Part shown: one piece after another, positions 33,039 to 41,414 of the stretch
How positions within the stretch are numbered: position 1 is the stretch's first letter
Layout of the letters: every line of letters begins with the position of its first letter
NCBI GenBank assembly: GCA_947172355.1
Contig: CAMWBA010000006.1
Location: 1-43,992, forward strand
Source: an uncultured Bacillota bacterium
GTDB lineage: Bacteria; Bacillota; Clostridia; Oscillospirales; Oscillospiraceae
Reading direction: 5' to 3'
Length of the DNA stretch: 43,992 nucleotides
Translations under genes and position numbers: made by a program
Notes under the pieces: generated by a model
Told to the model about the DNA's origin: nothing
Seen by the model: only the letters and a program-made list of their open reading frames with translations
Database searches by the model: none

Positions 33039-33161
33039 TGCCCCAAATCGTCCTCCCTTGTAAATTTCGAACACAACACACATTATGAACGCGGTTGACC
33101 TGCGCGCTATGCCCAAACGGCGAGGGCTCTTTGCCGGGCAAGCGCAATGTTCCAGCAGGTC

Positions 33162-33437
33162 CTAGTTGGCTATGTCGATGAACAGCGTCTCATGCTGCTC
33201 CACATAGCCTCGGTCCCGTGCCACCTGCTCCAGCATCTCAGGGTCGTCGCTGTTTGCGATCGCGTCTTCCAGCCGCTGATTTTCCAGCTTTTGGTCGCTT
33301 ACCAGACGAGCCAAAACGTCTCGCTCTGCCTGAACTTCCTGAATCTTCCCCCGGAGGTCCAGCAGAGAGATGGCCATATAAATCAGCAGCACCAATACCA
33401 CGAGTTTTGTCAAAAAACCGGCGCGTTTGAACTCCAT
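33162..33437 (-). CDS. divIC: Septum formation initiator DivIC (FtsB-like)
   Basis: Bitopic divisome protein. 91 residues: short cytoplasmic tail, one membrane helix (TKLVVLVLLIYMAISLL), then a coiled coil (LRGKIQEVQAERDVLARLVS onwards) and the conserved end with ARDRGYVEQHETLFIDI. It works with FtsL and DivIB at the septum. The start at 33437 has AGAGGAG upstream; ATG two codons earlier is possible. The 5' part overlaps the 3' end of the yabQ frame in another frame. Confidence 0.9.
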   Translation of the reverse strand: MEFKRAGFLTKLVVLVLLIYMAISLLDLRGKIQEVQAERDVLARLVSDQKLENQRLEDAIANSDDPEMLEQVARDRGYVEQHETLFIDIAN

Positions 33438-33930
33438 GGTCATGCTCTCCTCTCTCCCGGGCTTCACGGCGGCGGGCGGCGGTGTCCAACTGTCCTGTTA
33501 GCTGTTTTATTCTATACCATTTCCATCCGGAAAGGAAGATGTTTTTTGCAAATTTTCTGATTTTTTTCAAAAAGACGCCTGCCAACCCCAGGGGGAAGGT
33601 CAAAATGCCCAATAGTACGGCGGCCAAATCCGCTCCCAGATACCCCAATTTCAGCAGCCAAGGACTAATTGCCCAAAAATAGGCCCCTCCGCCCACCAGG
33701 CAGAAGACCGCCCCATACAGCCGGATCTGTCCGCCCCAAGCCTTTTGCGACCAGAGAAACAGGCTTCCGGTGGCTGCCAGCCAAAACAGGATATCCAGCA
33801 GGGGGACCAGCAGGGGGAGCTTGATTCGAACCCGAAGGATGCGGAACAGGTCGTAGACCACCCCCATGGCCCCTCCCAGCAGCAGAGCCTGACACAGCGC
33901 CCGGCTCTGCTGTGCCACATCTACGGTCAT
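33238..33930 (-). CDS. yabQ: Spore cortex biosynthesis protein YabQ, with an extended overlapping 3' end
   Basis: Membrane protein of the outer forespore membrane needed for cortex formation. 230 residues, with several helices (VAQQSRALCQALLLGGAMGV, LLVPLLDILFWLAATGSLFL, YGAVFCLVGGGAYFWAI, YLGADLAAVLLGILTFPLGL). After a basic segment ending near residue 160 the frame lacks a stop and reads 200 bases into divIC in another frame, giving a Gly/Arg-rich tail that looks like frame shadow. The start at 33930 overlaps the yabP stop (ATGA). The authentic end may have been lost by mutation. Confidence 0.85.
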   Translation of the reverse strand: MTVDVAQQSRALCQALLLGGAMGVVYDLFRILRVRIKLPLLVPLLDILFWLAATGSLFLWSQKAWGGQIRLYGAVFCLVGGGAYFWAISPWLLKLGYLGADLAAVLLGILTFPLGLAGVFLKKIRKFAKNIFLSGWKWYRIKQLTGQLDTAARRREARERGEHDHGVQTRRFFDKTRGIGAADLYGHLSAGPPGEDSGSSGRARRFGSSGKRPKAGKSAAGRRDRKQRRP

Positions 33931-34220
33931 CCGCCCAACAGCCGGGCAAACAGCCCGCCGCCCCGGCTGCCCCGGTCCGGTTCATAGAGCAGAGCGTTCA
34001 CCCGGCCCTCCACCTTCAAATCTCCCCCATCCAGCGACAGCTTTTCAATGTGCAGTCCCTCTCCTTGAATCTCCAGCCCCCCCTGCGCCGTGGTAAGCAG
34101 GATGGTACTTTCATCAAAGCTCTCCACCTCCTCCACGCCGGAGATCACCAGCTGCTCCCGCTCTTCCAATAGAATGTGGTGGCTCATCTCCGGACGGGCC
34201 CGGTCGTCCACAAATGCCAT
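33927..34220 (-). CDS. yabP: Sporulation protein YabP
   Basis: 97 residues; YabP/YqfC family protein required for cortex assembly with YabQ. The family beta-strand pattern is clear: HHILLEEREQLVISGVEEVE, SFDESTILLTTAQGGLEIQG, LHIEKLSLDGGDLKVEGRV. The start at 34220 follows GGGGGAG. First gene of the yabP-yabQ-divIC-S1 cluster. Confidence 0.93.
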   Translation of the reverse strand: MAFVDDRARPEMSHHILLEEREQLVISGVEEVESFDESTILLTTAQGGLEIQGEGLHIEKLSLDGGDLKVEGRVNALLYEPDRGSRGGGLFARLLGG

Positions 34221-34303
34221 ACGGACTCCCCCTTTCCTCTCTATTCTATTGGGACAGCCCATGTTCTTAGAACCTGGATTCCCCTCCGTTCCAAAAAGTT
34301 CCC

Positions 34304-34331
34304 ATCAAAAAACAGCGCCTAGGCGCTGTTT
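34304..34331 (-). terminator. Terminator of the ybeY-recO operon
   Basis: Perfect 22-base palindrome AAACAGCGCCTAGGCGCTGTTT at 34310-34331 followed on the minus strand by six T's. Between it and recO lies the dispersed repeat. Confidence 0.8.
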
Positions 34332-34375
34332 CCAAGCGGTCGAAGAAGGGGCTGCAAAATGGAGCGCTCCAAAAA

Positions 34376-34515
34376 GCCTTCTTTTGAACGGAGGCGCTCC
34401 AGTACGCACGCCGGGACGGAGGATTATGTTTTGCGGAGTAAAGCATAAGAAGGAAAAATTTTTTTGAATGATTTCATACCGTCTGCCTGCGGCAAACGGA
34501 AATTCCCTTCTGGCG
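34376..34515. repeat. Dispersed structured intergenic repeat, copy B
   Basis: Degenerate homologue of 24946-25080 in the same orientation: shared blocks are GGAGGCGC, CGGAGGATTA, TTTTGCG, TTGAATGATTTCAT and CTGCCTGCGGCAAAC. The first two hairpins are partly decayed, the third is kept. Confidence 0.75.
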
Positions 34516-34528
34516 GAGCCGGCATCCC

Positions 34529-35281
34529 TCAAAGCGTCAGGCTTTTATAGTAATCCAAGGTAGAAAATCCCCGCTCCAGCTGGGTGTGCAGATAGGCTTC
34601 GGCGGCGTCGGCCAGCTGCTTGAGGTGTTCTCCCTCCAGTTGAAAGGAGAACAGTCGCTTAGGGTCCCCGTGAATGATATACGCCAGGGCGTCCAGGGCT
34701 TGGGGGCTCAGCGGCATAGACACCCCTTCTCCCACTCCCTCTCGGCACTGGGCACAGTGAACCACCCCTTCCCGCAGATGGAACCTGGGATTTTGGGGCG
34801 GGGCAATGCCGCAGACGGCACAGCCGTCCAACAGCGGCTCATACCCTGCCAGGGCCATAGCCTTCCACTCGAAGGCGGCTTTCACCAGAGGCAGCGGCTT
34901 ATGGGGCAGCTTATCCAGGACATGGAGGCTGTTCAGCGTCAAAGACAGCATTTCCGGATTGGGCAGGCCCTCCACTGCCAGCAGCTCCGCCGCCTCGGCG
35001 AAATAACACCCCAGGGCCAGCCGCTCGATATCCCGGCGCGCCCCTTCAAACAGCCGTTCGGTGGCCGCCTCCTTGACGGACCAGCGGCCCTGAAAGTCAT
35101 AAAGCACCATCTCCGACCAGGCCAGAAGCTGGCAGCCGGCGGCGATGGCGCTTCCTTTTTTCCGGCATCCCCGGGCGGATGCGGTGAGTTTCCCCTGTTC
35201 GTAGGTAAACAGGGTCAGGATTTTATCCGACTCCTTGTAATCCACCGTCCGCAGGACCAGGGCCTTGGTGGTGATGTGCAT
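34529..35281 (-). CDS. recO: DNA repair protein RecO
   Basis: Recombination mediator that loads RecA onto SSB-coated DNA with RecR/RecF. 250 residues: N-terminal OB-fold (TTKALVLRTVDYKESDKILT, LFTYEQGKLTASARGCRK), a helical domain, and a four-cysteine zinc site (CAVCG and CAQC). Start at 35281 is the family start MHITTKALVLR; the upstream open frame is rejected. It follows yqzL by 34 bases, as in many Firmicutes. Confidence 0.95.
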   Translation of the reverse strand: MHITTKALVLRTVDYKESDKILTLFTYEQGKLTASARGCRKKGSAIAAGCQLLAWSEMVLYDFQGRWSVKEAATERLFEGARRDIERLALGCYFAEAAELLAVEGLPNPEMLSLTLNSLHVLDKLPHKPLPLVKAAFEWKAMALAGYEPLLDGCAVCGIAPPQNPRFHLREGVVHCAQCREGVGEGVSMPLSPQALDALAYIIHGDPKRLFSFQLEGEHLKQLADAAEAYLHTQLERGFSTLDYYKSLTL

Positions 35282-35315
35282 AGGCAACGCTCCTAAGTAC
35301 GACGGGGCGTCCCCG

Positions 35316-35444
35316 TCAGACTTGTTCCATGTTCGGCTTGAACGCCGTTTCCGCAGGCTCCTCCCGCTGACACTGAGACACCGCCAGATAAGCCTCCGGC
35401 AGACCAGTCGCAAAAAACAATTCCCAAAGTCCCCGCTCATCCAT
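35316..35444 (-). CDS. yqzL: YqzL-like small protein
   Basis: 42 residues: MDERGLWELFFATGLPEAYL, then a short charged tail. The W..F..TG....YL pattern and the position immediately before recO match the YqzL family (PF14006) of Bacilli and Clostridia. AAGGAGGG lies eight bases before the ATG at 35444; stop TGA at 35316. Function unknown. Confidence 0.8.
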   Translation of the reverse strand: MDERGLWELFFATGLPEAYLAVSQCQREEPAETAFKPNMEQV

Positions 35445-35512
35445 AGCGCAGCCCTCCTTTTCTTTCTATGGTTAGGCTGGCTGTTTGGAACCAAAACTAT
35501 GAGCGGGAAATT

Positions 35513-35713
35513 TTAGGCCGTTTCAAGCTCCTTCTCGATGAGGAACTTGGCAAGTTCAAACGCCCTCACCCGGCGCTCCGCCAGGGTGATCTGGGATTTA
35601 TAACGCTCTGGGCGTTCCTTTGCCCCCAGCGTTTTGATTGTCTCCCGCAGCTTATGCAAGGTTGAGTCAATCTGCCGTTTGGCTTCCAGCAGGTCCTCCT
35701 TTGAATACTCCAT
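35513..35713 (-). CDS. Small helical hypothetical protein
   Basis: 66 residues beginning MEYSKEDLLEAKRQIDSTLH, almost wholly helical and highly charged, no membrane segment. It begins two bases after the era stop and lies in the era-recO operon. Family not recognised, but the regular heptad-like pattern and operon position support a real gene. Confidence 0.75.
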   Translation of the reverse strand: MEYSKEDLLEAKRQIDSTLHKLRETIKTLGAKERPERYKSQITLAERRVRAFELAKFLIEKELETA

Positions 35714-35714
35714 C

Positions 35715-36608
35715 CTACTCGTTCCCATAGCCAAAATTCTGGATGGCCGCCGGGTTGTCCCGCCAGTTCTCTTTCACCTTGACCCAGGTTTTCAAAAACA
35801 CCTTGGTCCCCATAAACCGTTCCATATCCTGTCGGGCCAGGGTGGACGCCCTTTTCAGCATTGCGCCGCCCTTGCCGATGATGATCCCCTTGTGGCTGCT
35901 TTTCTCGCAGTAGATGGTGGCCTCCACATCCACAATCTCGTCCTCCCGCTGGGAAAAGCGGGTGATCTCCACAGCGGTGCCGTGGGGAATCTCCTTATCC
36001 AGCAGGAGAAGAAGCTTTTCCCGCATGATCTCGGCCATCATCTGCCGTTCGGGCTGGTCGGAGGTCATATCGTCGGGGAAGAGCTGAGGCCCCTCGGGAA
36101 GATAGCCCTCCAGCACATCCAGCAGTTCCTCCACCCCCTGTCCAGTCCTGGCGGAGATGGGGACCACGGCGTCAAAGTCATGTGCGGAACAGTAGGTCTG
36201 AATCACCTCCAGCAGCGTTTCCTTCTGCTCCAGGGTATCCGCCTTGTTGATGGCCAGCACAGCGGGACAGCCCAGGGTCTTGACGCGCCCGATGAGCTGC
36301 TTTTCCGGCTCCCCCACGTTGGGGATGGGCTCCACCAGCAGCAGCACGGCATCCACATCGGCCACGCTCTCCTTCACCACGTTGACCATGTAGTCCCCCA
36401 GGCGGGTGCGGGCTTTGTGCAGGCCGGGGGTATCCACAAACACGAACTGGCACTCCCCCCGGGTTTTGATGCCGCAGATGCGGTTCCGGGTGGTCTGGGG
36501 CTTGTTGGTGACGATGGCCACCTTTTCCCCCACAAAGGCGTTGGTCAGGGTGGATTTGCCCACATTGGGCCGTCCGCAGATGGTAATAATACCGGATTTT
36601 TTTATCAT
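35715..36608 (-). CDS. era: GTPase Era
   Basis: Essential GTPase that binds the 16S rRNA 3' end during 30S assembly. 297 residues: G1 GRPNVGKST, the switch segment KPQTTRN, G3 DTPGLH, G4 NKAD, G5 SARTG, and a C-terminal KH domain with GKGGAMLKRAS. It sits with ybeY and recO, a usual Firmicutes grouping. The start at 36608 follows a GTGAGGAT site. Confidence 0.97.
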   Translation of the reverse strand: MIKKSGIITICGRPNVGKSTLTNAFVGEKVAIVTNKPQTTRNRICGIKTRGECQFVFVDTPGLHKARTRLGDYMVNVVKESVADVDAVLLLVEPIPNVGEPEKQLIGRVKTLGCPAVLAINKADTLEQKETLLEVIQTYCSAHDFDAVVPISARTGQGVEELLDVLEGYLPEGPQLFPDDMTSDQPERQMMAEIMREKLLLLLDKEIPHGTAVEITRFSQREDEIVDVEATIYCEKSSHKGIIIGKGGAMLKRASTLARQDMERFMGTKVFLKTWVKVKENWRDNPAAIQNFGYGNE

Positions 36609-36657
36609 AGGTCATCCTCACTTTCCTTCCGGGTGTGAGCGGTTCCCCGGAACACGT

Positions 36658-36690
36658 TCCTGGCCCCGCCCGGCTGGGGCGGGACCAGGA
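36658..36690 (-). terminator. GC hairpin between a small membrane gene and era
   Basis: 15-bp stem with one mismatch (TCCTGGCCCCGCC with its complement), four bases after the stop of the 61-residue gene. No T tract on the minus strand, so probably an attenuator or mRNA-stabilising hairpin within the operon. Confidence 0.5.
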
Positions 36691-36693
36691 ACC

Positions 36694-36879
36694 TTATCTG
36701 TTGAAAAAATGCTTCTGCACAAAGCGGGTCACAAACAGCATCCCGCAGGCCATGGCGCAGGTGACTACATAGGGGGTCAGGTCAAACTCAAAGCTCCAGC
36801 TTTTCCCCTCCTGGATGCCCAGGTCCTCGTAGTCGTCAAATTCGTCCTCAATGGCGGTCAGTTTGATTTTCTTGCTCAT
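36694..36879 (-). CDS. Small single-span membrane protein
   Basis: 61 residues: an acidic cytoplasmic half with EDEFDDYEDLG, then one hydrophobic helix (YVVTCAMACGMLFVTRFVQ) and a basic end. AAAGGAG precedes the ATG. It lies between the lipoprotein gene and era. Family not recognised. Confidence 0.75.
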   Translation of the reverse strand: MSKKIKLTAIEDEFDDYEDLGIQEGKSWSFEFDLTPYVVTCAMACGMLFVTRFVQKHFFNR

Positions 36880-36900
36880 GATGATTCTCCTTTTCTGAAT

Positions 36901-37698
36901 TTACTCGGTCTCGCCGTGGTAGTCTAAGTCTTCCCACTTCAGACGTTCTTCAAAGTATCCGTCCGAACCCGCTGGAAACTCTGTGCGAAATACCTCGGTC
37001 AACCCGCCGTCCACACGGTCCTGCACAACCAGGGCAAACGGGCCTTCCCAACCGTCTGTCTTATACACCGCAATCCGCCGGACACACACCAGCTCGCCGT
37101 CCACCCACTTGTGTATGGTATTGACTCCGTCCGAAGCGGCGCTTTCTCTCGCCCAGCCGCGAATCTCTTCCGCCTCCACATCAAAAACAGGGGAAGAAAT
37201 TTCGCTAAGCTCCGGCTCCAGTACAAACTGGCCTGTTTCTTCCTCCCAGATCCAGAATTGCCAGTAGGTGGGCTGGTTGCCCATCGCATACATATAGCCA
37301 AAATCCTGATAGCCGTCAAAGTTGGCATCGACTGCCTCGCTCCAATGAAAGGCCGCCGTTCTCGTCTCTATGGTTTGAAGAGGCTGGCTCATATCCGCTG
37401 GATTCCAGACAAAGAGGTTCATGGCGGCATCAAACTCGCCCCGCTCGGTCCCCAGCTCCGCCGTCACCAGAAGGGTCCCCATCCGGCCCCCGGTGTCCAC
37501 CAGGAAGGCGTCGTGGGTGTCGTCAATGGGCTGCTCCTCCAGCAGTTCCTGGGCGGTTTTGGGCTGCGGAGGAGGTTCGGGCTGGAAGGAAGAACCTGCT
37601 TCTGCCGGGCCTTCTGAGCTTACCACTCCCTTGGGCTTGGCCTGACACCCAACCAGCAGAAGGGCAGACAGGGCCAAAAGCAGCAGCTTAGTTCTCAT
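36901..37698 (-). CDS. Predicted lipoprotein
   Basis: 265 residues with a type II signal peptide ending in LLLVGC (lipid-modified Cys18), a Pro-rich linker, then a globular domain. The segment VDANFDGYQDFGYMYAMG resembles FG-GAP/XAC2610-type repeats that follow device-like aspartate patterns (DANFDGYQD). It is anchored on the outer face of the membrane. The start overlaps ybeY by 11 bases, so it is cotranscribed. Function unknown. Confidence 0.8.
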   Translation of the reverse strand: MRTKLLLLALSALLLVGCQAKPKGVVSSEGPAEAGSSFQPEPPPQPKTAQELLEEQPIDDTHDAFLVDTGGRMGTLLVTAELGTERGEFDAAMNLFVWNPADMSQPLQTIETRTAAFHWSEAVDANFDGYQDFGYMYAMGNQPTYWQFWIWEEETGQFVLEPELSEISSPVFDVEAEEIRGWARESAASDGVNTIHKWVDGELVCVRRIAVYKTDGWEGPFALVVQDRVDGGLTEVFRTEFPAGSDGYFEERLKWEDLDYHGETE

Positions 37699-38248
37699 CC
37701 GGCTCCCCCCTTGTGATGCCCAGCGCGCCCAGGATGGCCTCCTCCCGCTGGCGCATCTGGGCCTTCATGGGGCCCTCGTCCAGATGGTCGTAGCCCAGCA
37801 GGTGGAGTACCGAGTGAACCGCCAGATAGCACACCTCCCGTTCCGGGCTGTGGCCGTACTCCGCCGCCTGGGTGCGGGCCCGCTCCAGGGAGAGCATCAT
37901 GTCTCCCAGCAGCACCTTGTCCGTGTCCGGGTCGGCCCAGTCCGCCTGGGGCTTCTCCCCAGGGGAGAGCTCAAACATGGGAAAGGACAGTACGTCGGTG
38001 GGGCGGTCCACCCCGCGCATCTCCAGATTGGTCTGGCGGATGCCTTCTTCGTCGGTAACACACACCTCGACAATACAGGGCGTGTCAATTCCTTCTCCCT
38101 CCAAGGCAGCCAAGACAGCCCGCCGGATCTGTTCTTCCACCGCCGGGGGCGTTTCCACCTCGGCGTCGATATAGACTTCGTGTTCGATGGGCCATCCCTC
38201 CTCTCTCTGCCGTCTATTATACGAAAAATAATCCGATAGGTCAAACAT
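37688..38248 (-). CDS. ybeY: Endoribonuclease YbeY (16S rRNA maturation)
   Basis: Zinc-dependent RNase for 16S 3'-end processing and ribosome quality control. 186 residues; the zinc motif H..LH..GYDH is present as HSVLHLLGYDH, and MRGVDRPTDVLSFPM is the other family block. The N-terminus is about 20 residues longer than many relatives; the start at 38248 is supported by GGGAGA. First gene of the ybeY-to-recO operon, divergent from spoVAD with 41 bases between. Confidence 0.94.
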   Translation of the reverse strand: MFDLSDYFSYNRRQREEGWPIEHEVYIDAEVETPPAVEEQIRRAVLAALEGEGIDTPCIVEVCVTDEEGIRQTNLEMRGVDRPTDVLSFPMFELSPGEKPQADWADPDTDKVLLGDMMLSLERARTQAAEYGHSPEREVCYLAVHSVLHLLGYDHLDEGPMKAQMRQREEAILGALGITRGEPDEN

Positions 38249-38289
38249 ATTTTCTCCCTATAGCGGAAAAATAGCCAGGAGGTGAGACT

Positions 38290-39303
38290 ATGACAACGAA
38301 AAAAATTGGAACTCAGACGGCGGCTCTGGCCAATCCGCCCTCCTTTGCCGGCTGGGCCAATGTTGCGGGCAAAAAGGAGGGTGAGGGCCCTCTGGCCGAG
38401 ACCTTCGACTATATTGACGGGGACGACACCTTTGGCGAATCCACCTGGGAGAAGTCGGAGAGCGCTATGCAGAAGCAGGCTCTTAGCCTGGCCTTAAACA
38501 AGGCGGGGCAGGCGGCGTCCAATCTGGACTGGCTCTTTGCCGGTGATCTGCTCAATCAGTGTATCAGCTCCTCCTTTGCCGCCCGGGGGCAGGACATCCC
38601 CTTCTTTGGCCTGTACGGGGCCTGTTCCACCATGGGAGAGGGGCTGGCGTTGGCCTCCATGACTCTGGACGGCGGCTTTGGGGAGTGGGCCGCGGTAACC
38701 GCCTCCTCCCACTTCTGTTCGGCGGAGCGGCAGTACCGCACCCCGCTGGAATACGGCGGACAGCGCACCCCCACCTCCCAGTGGACGGCCACCGCCGCCG
38801 GGGCGGCGGTTCTGGCGCGGGAGGGTCCGGGCCCCTATATCACCCATGTCACGGTGGGCAAGATTGTGGATAAAGGGGTCACCGACACCAACAATATGGG
38901 GGCGGCCATGGCCCCTGCCGCCCATGCCACCATTACCGCTCACTTCAACGACACAGGCCGCTCCCCCAGCAGCTACGACCTGATTGTCACCGGCGATCTG
39001 GGCGTTTTGGGCAGTGAACTTCTGGTGGAATTGCTGCGAAAAGACGGGATTCAGGTGAATAATCATGCCGATTGCGGCGCTATGCTCTTCGATATCCAAA
39101 ATCAGGACGTCCACTGCGGCGGCTCGGGCTGCGGGTGCTGTGCGTCGGTGCTCACCGGGCACATTTTGAACAATATGAAGGCAGGAACGTGGAAAAATGT
39201 CCTTTTCTGCCCCACCGGTGCCCTCCACTCCCCTACTTCCGCTTTCCAGGGAGAGAGCATACCCGGTATCTGCCACGCCATCGCCATCGCCACCAAGGCA
39301 TAG
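38290..39303 (+). CDS. spoVAD: Stage V sporulation protein AD (dipicolinate uptake)
   Basis: Thiolase-fold protein that binds dipicolinic acid and, in the SpoVA channel complex, imports it into the forespore. 337 residues: GACSTMGEGLALASM, SSHFCSAERQYRTPLEYGGQ and the Cys-rich VHCGGSGCGCCASV are family signatures. AGGAGGTGAG precedes the ATG. spoVAC, its usual upstream partner, is not here; spoVAE follows after an unusually long 231-base gap. Confidence 0.96.
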   Translation: MTTKKIGTQTAALANPPSFAGWANVAGKKEGEGPLAETFDYIDGDDTFGESTWEKSESAMQKQALSLALNKAGQAASNLDWLFAGDLLNQCISSSFAARGQDIPFFGLYGACSTMGEGLALASMTLDGGFGEWAAVTASSHFCSAERQYRTPLEYGGQRTPTSQWTATAAGAAVLAREGPGPYITHVTVGKIVDKGVTDTNNMGAAMAPAAHATITAHFNDTGRSPSSYDLIVTGDLGVLGSELLVELLRKDGIQVNNHADCGAMLFDIQNQDVHCGGSGCGCCASVLTGHILNNMKAGTWKNVLFCPTGALHSPTSAFQGESIPGICHAIAIATKA

Positions 39304-39534
39304 TCAAATTGTCCGCCATATGTGGACGTCAAATACAAAATGTTTTATTTCAGTAAAATAATACACCCATAAAAAGGGAAGAATTGAGAAATTTGAGGAA
39401 AAAAACGGGGTTTTTTTGTAAAACAACAGGCTGTCCCTCCAGCACGGACGCCTTCTCTCCCGCTTCGTTTGATTTCCCCGGTTTTTTGTCATATTATACA
39501 ATCCCCCAACAGGGAAGGAACAGAGGAGATTCTT

Positions 39535-39891
39535 ATGGATTATGTAAATGCATTTTTGTGCGGCGGCATTTTATGTGTCATCGGACAGGTGCTCATTGAC
39601 AAGACCCCCCTTACCCCCGCCAAAATCCTGGTGGCCTACGTCACCACTGGGGTGATTCTCAGCGGCGTGGGGGTATATCAGTATCTGGTGGACTGGGGAG
39701 GCGCAGGGGCTACGGTCCCCCTCACCGGCTTCGGCCATCTGCTGGCCAAGGGCGTCAAAAAGGCGGTGGCCGAAGACGGCCTGATCGGCGCCCTCACCGG
39801 CGGCTCCACTGCCGCCGCCGGGGGCATCACCGCCGCCATCTTCTTCGGCTTCCTGGTGGCCCTTATCTGCAAGCCAAAGCCCAAGACGTAA
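39535..39891 (+). CDS. spoVAE: Stage V sporulation protein AE
   Basis: 118-residue membrane protein of the SpoVAE (AEB-type) family, part of the dipicolinate channel. Helices: AFLCGGILCVIGQVLI, ILVAYVTTGVILSGVGVYQYL, GGITAAIFFGFLVALI; the Gly-rich GFGHLLAKGVKKAVAEDG is a family block. The start at 39535 follows AGAGGAGA. The 231 bases upstream are A+T-rich, with a CATATTA-like element near 39490 that may be part of a forespore sigma-G promoter. Confidence 0.93.
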   Translation: MDYVNAFLCGGILCVIGQVLIDKTPLTPAKILVAYVTTGVILSGVGVYQYLVDWGGAGATVPLTGFGHLLAKGVKKAVAEDGLIGALTGGSTAAAGGITAAIFFGFLVALICKPKPKT

Positions 39892-39895
39892 AAAC

Positions 39896-39925
39896 ACTGC
39901 CTCCCCAGCCGGGGAGGCAGTTTCA
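39896..39925 (+). terminator. Terminator of spoVAE
   Basis: 11-bp perfect stem ACTGCCTCCCC/GGGGAGGCAGT with a four-base loop (39896-39921), then TTCATGTTT. Confidence 0.8.
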
Positions 39926-39929
39926 TGTT

Positions 39930-40370
39930 TCACTCCGTTACCGAAGGAACATGTAGGACAACAGGGCTTCCAGTACTGCGGCAATCACGCTGAACTTGGG
40001 TGGATTCTTTTTTGCAATCATAAAGCCGAACAATCCCAGCGACAATCGCATAAACGGCGCAGCCCAGGCACTCTCCCTTGATGCGATCCTTTTCCAGATC
40101 CTCTGGGGCTTTGCCGCAGGCGGCAAAGCCCAGCTTCTCTGCGGCAGACCGCACCCTGGCACAAGCCTCCTCCTGAAGAAAGTTAAAGGGGTGAAACCTG
40201 TTCTTTGGGAACGGCACCGGAGCCAGTGCCATGACGATGGTATCATATCCCACTTCTTTTTCAGATAAAACGTAACCTTCAACTTTTTATCCTGCCTGCC
40301 GTCCAGGCTGACGTTCTGAACCCTGTCTTTGGTCAGCGCCGCAGGACTGCCCAGCTGATACGCTATTTGA
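39930..40370 (-). pseudogene. Decayed coding region between spoVAE and plsX
   Basis: Protein-like stretches appear in different minus-strand frames: RVQNVSLDGRQDKKLKVTFY near 40290-40330, then in another frame GYDTIVMALAPVPFPKNRFH with the continuation FNFLQEEACARVRSAAEKLG near 40120-40250, then a hydrophobic end SVIAAVLEALLSYMFLR near 39940-39990. They switch frame at A-rich runs (for example around 40255-40265), as expected for a gene inactivated by indels. Family not recognised. Confidence 0.4.
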
Positions 40371-41414
40371 TTACAGCTCCACACCTTCGCCTTTTGGCGT
40401 GTCCAGGCGCATGAGATCAATATGCTCGGCAATGCTCTCAATCATGCCGGAGGCGGCAAAGTCCCTGGCCTGACGGACGGCGTTCTGGATGGCTTTGGCA
40501 TCCGAGGAGCCATGGGCCTTAATGACCGGCTTGGAGATGCCCACCAAAGCGGTCCCCCCCACCTCGCTGGAGTCCATCAGCTTTTTTATGCCCTTGAGTC
40601 CATCGGACACCAGCACGGCGGCCAGCTTGGTCAGCAGGTTTTTCAGAAACATCTTCTTCATCTCCCGGGCCAGGAACAGCCCGGTCCCCTCCATGGTCTT
40701 GAGGAAGATATTTCCGGAGTAGCCGTCGGAGACAATGACGTCCACCGCGCCCTCCACCGCCTCCCGGGCCTCTACGTTGCCCATAAAGTTGATGCGGCCC
40801 TGCTCCCCCGCCGCCTCCAGCATGGGATAGACGGTGGTCTGGAGGGTGGTGCCCTTGGAGGGCTCCGCACCGATATTGAGCAGCCCCACCTTGGGGTTGG
40901 GCCGGCCCAGCACCTTTTCGGCATAGTAAGAGCCCATGTAGGCAAATTGCAGTAAGTACTCCGGGGGACACTCGGCGTTGGCGCCGCAGTCGATGAGCAC
41001 CGCTCCGCCGTTCCCTGTGGGCACTACGGGGGCCAGGGCTGCCCGGCGGATGCCCTTGATCCGCTTGGTCACCAGCGTGGCCCCGGACAGCAGCGCCCCG
41101 GTGGAGCCGGCAGAGACAAAGGCGTCCCCCTCCCCCTCTTTCAGCAGGGTCAGACCTACCGTGAGGGAGGAGTCCTTCTTCTTCCGAAAGGCGGTGGCCG
41201 GGTCGTCGCACATCTCCACCACCTGGCTGGCGTGGGCCACCGCCACCCCGGCGGGCAGGTCGCTGATGCCGTTGTCCGCCAGGACCTTGAGAATGTCCTC
41301 CCCCCGGCCCACCAGCGTGACCTCGACTCCATACGCTTTGGCGGCCTGGATGGCCCCCAGAACCGGGGCCTGGGGGGCGTTGTCCCCGCCCATGGCGTCT
41401 ACGATGATTTTCAT
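40371..41414 (-). CDS. plsX: Phosphate acyltransferase PlsX
   Basis: Makes acyl-phosphate from acyl-ACP, feeding PlsY and so phospholipid synthesis. 347 residues with the N-terminal VDAMGGDNAP signature, VSAGSTGALLSG, IDCGANAE, and DGYSGNIFLKTMEG. The ATG at 41414 overlaps the stop of the upstream regulator gene (ATGA), so plsX here is translated with a helix-turn-helix protein rather than with fapR or rpmF. Confidence 0.96.
   Translation of the reverse strand: MKIIVDAMGGDNAPQAPVLGAIQAAKAYGVEVTLVGRGEDILKVLADNGISDLPAGVAVAHASQVVEMCDDPATAFRKKKDSSLTVGLTLLKEGEGDAFVSAGSTGALLSGATLVTKRIKGIRRAALAPVVPTGNGGAVLIDCGANAECPPEYLLQFAYMGSYYAEKVLGRPNPKVGLLNIGAEPSKGTTLQTTVYPMLEAAGEQGRINFMGNVEAREAVEGAVDVIVSDGYSGNIFLKTMEGTGLFLAREMKKMFLKNLLTKLAAVLVSDGLKGIKKLMDSSEVGGTALVGISKPVIKAHGSSDAKAIQNAVRQARDFAASGMIESIAEHIDLMRLDTPKGEGVEL

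Noticed and set aside
34305-34532. 75-residue minus-strand gene after recO
   Set aside because: It lies within the dispersed repeat and terminator and has no ribosome site or family pattern.
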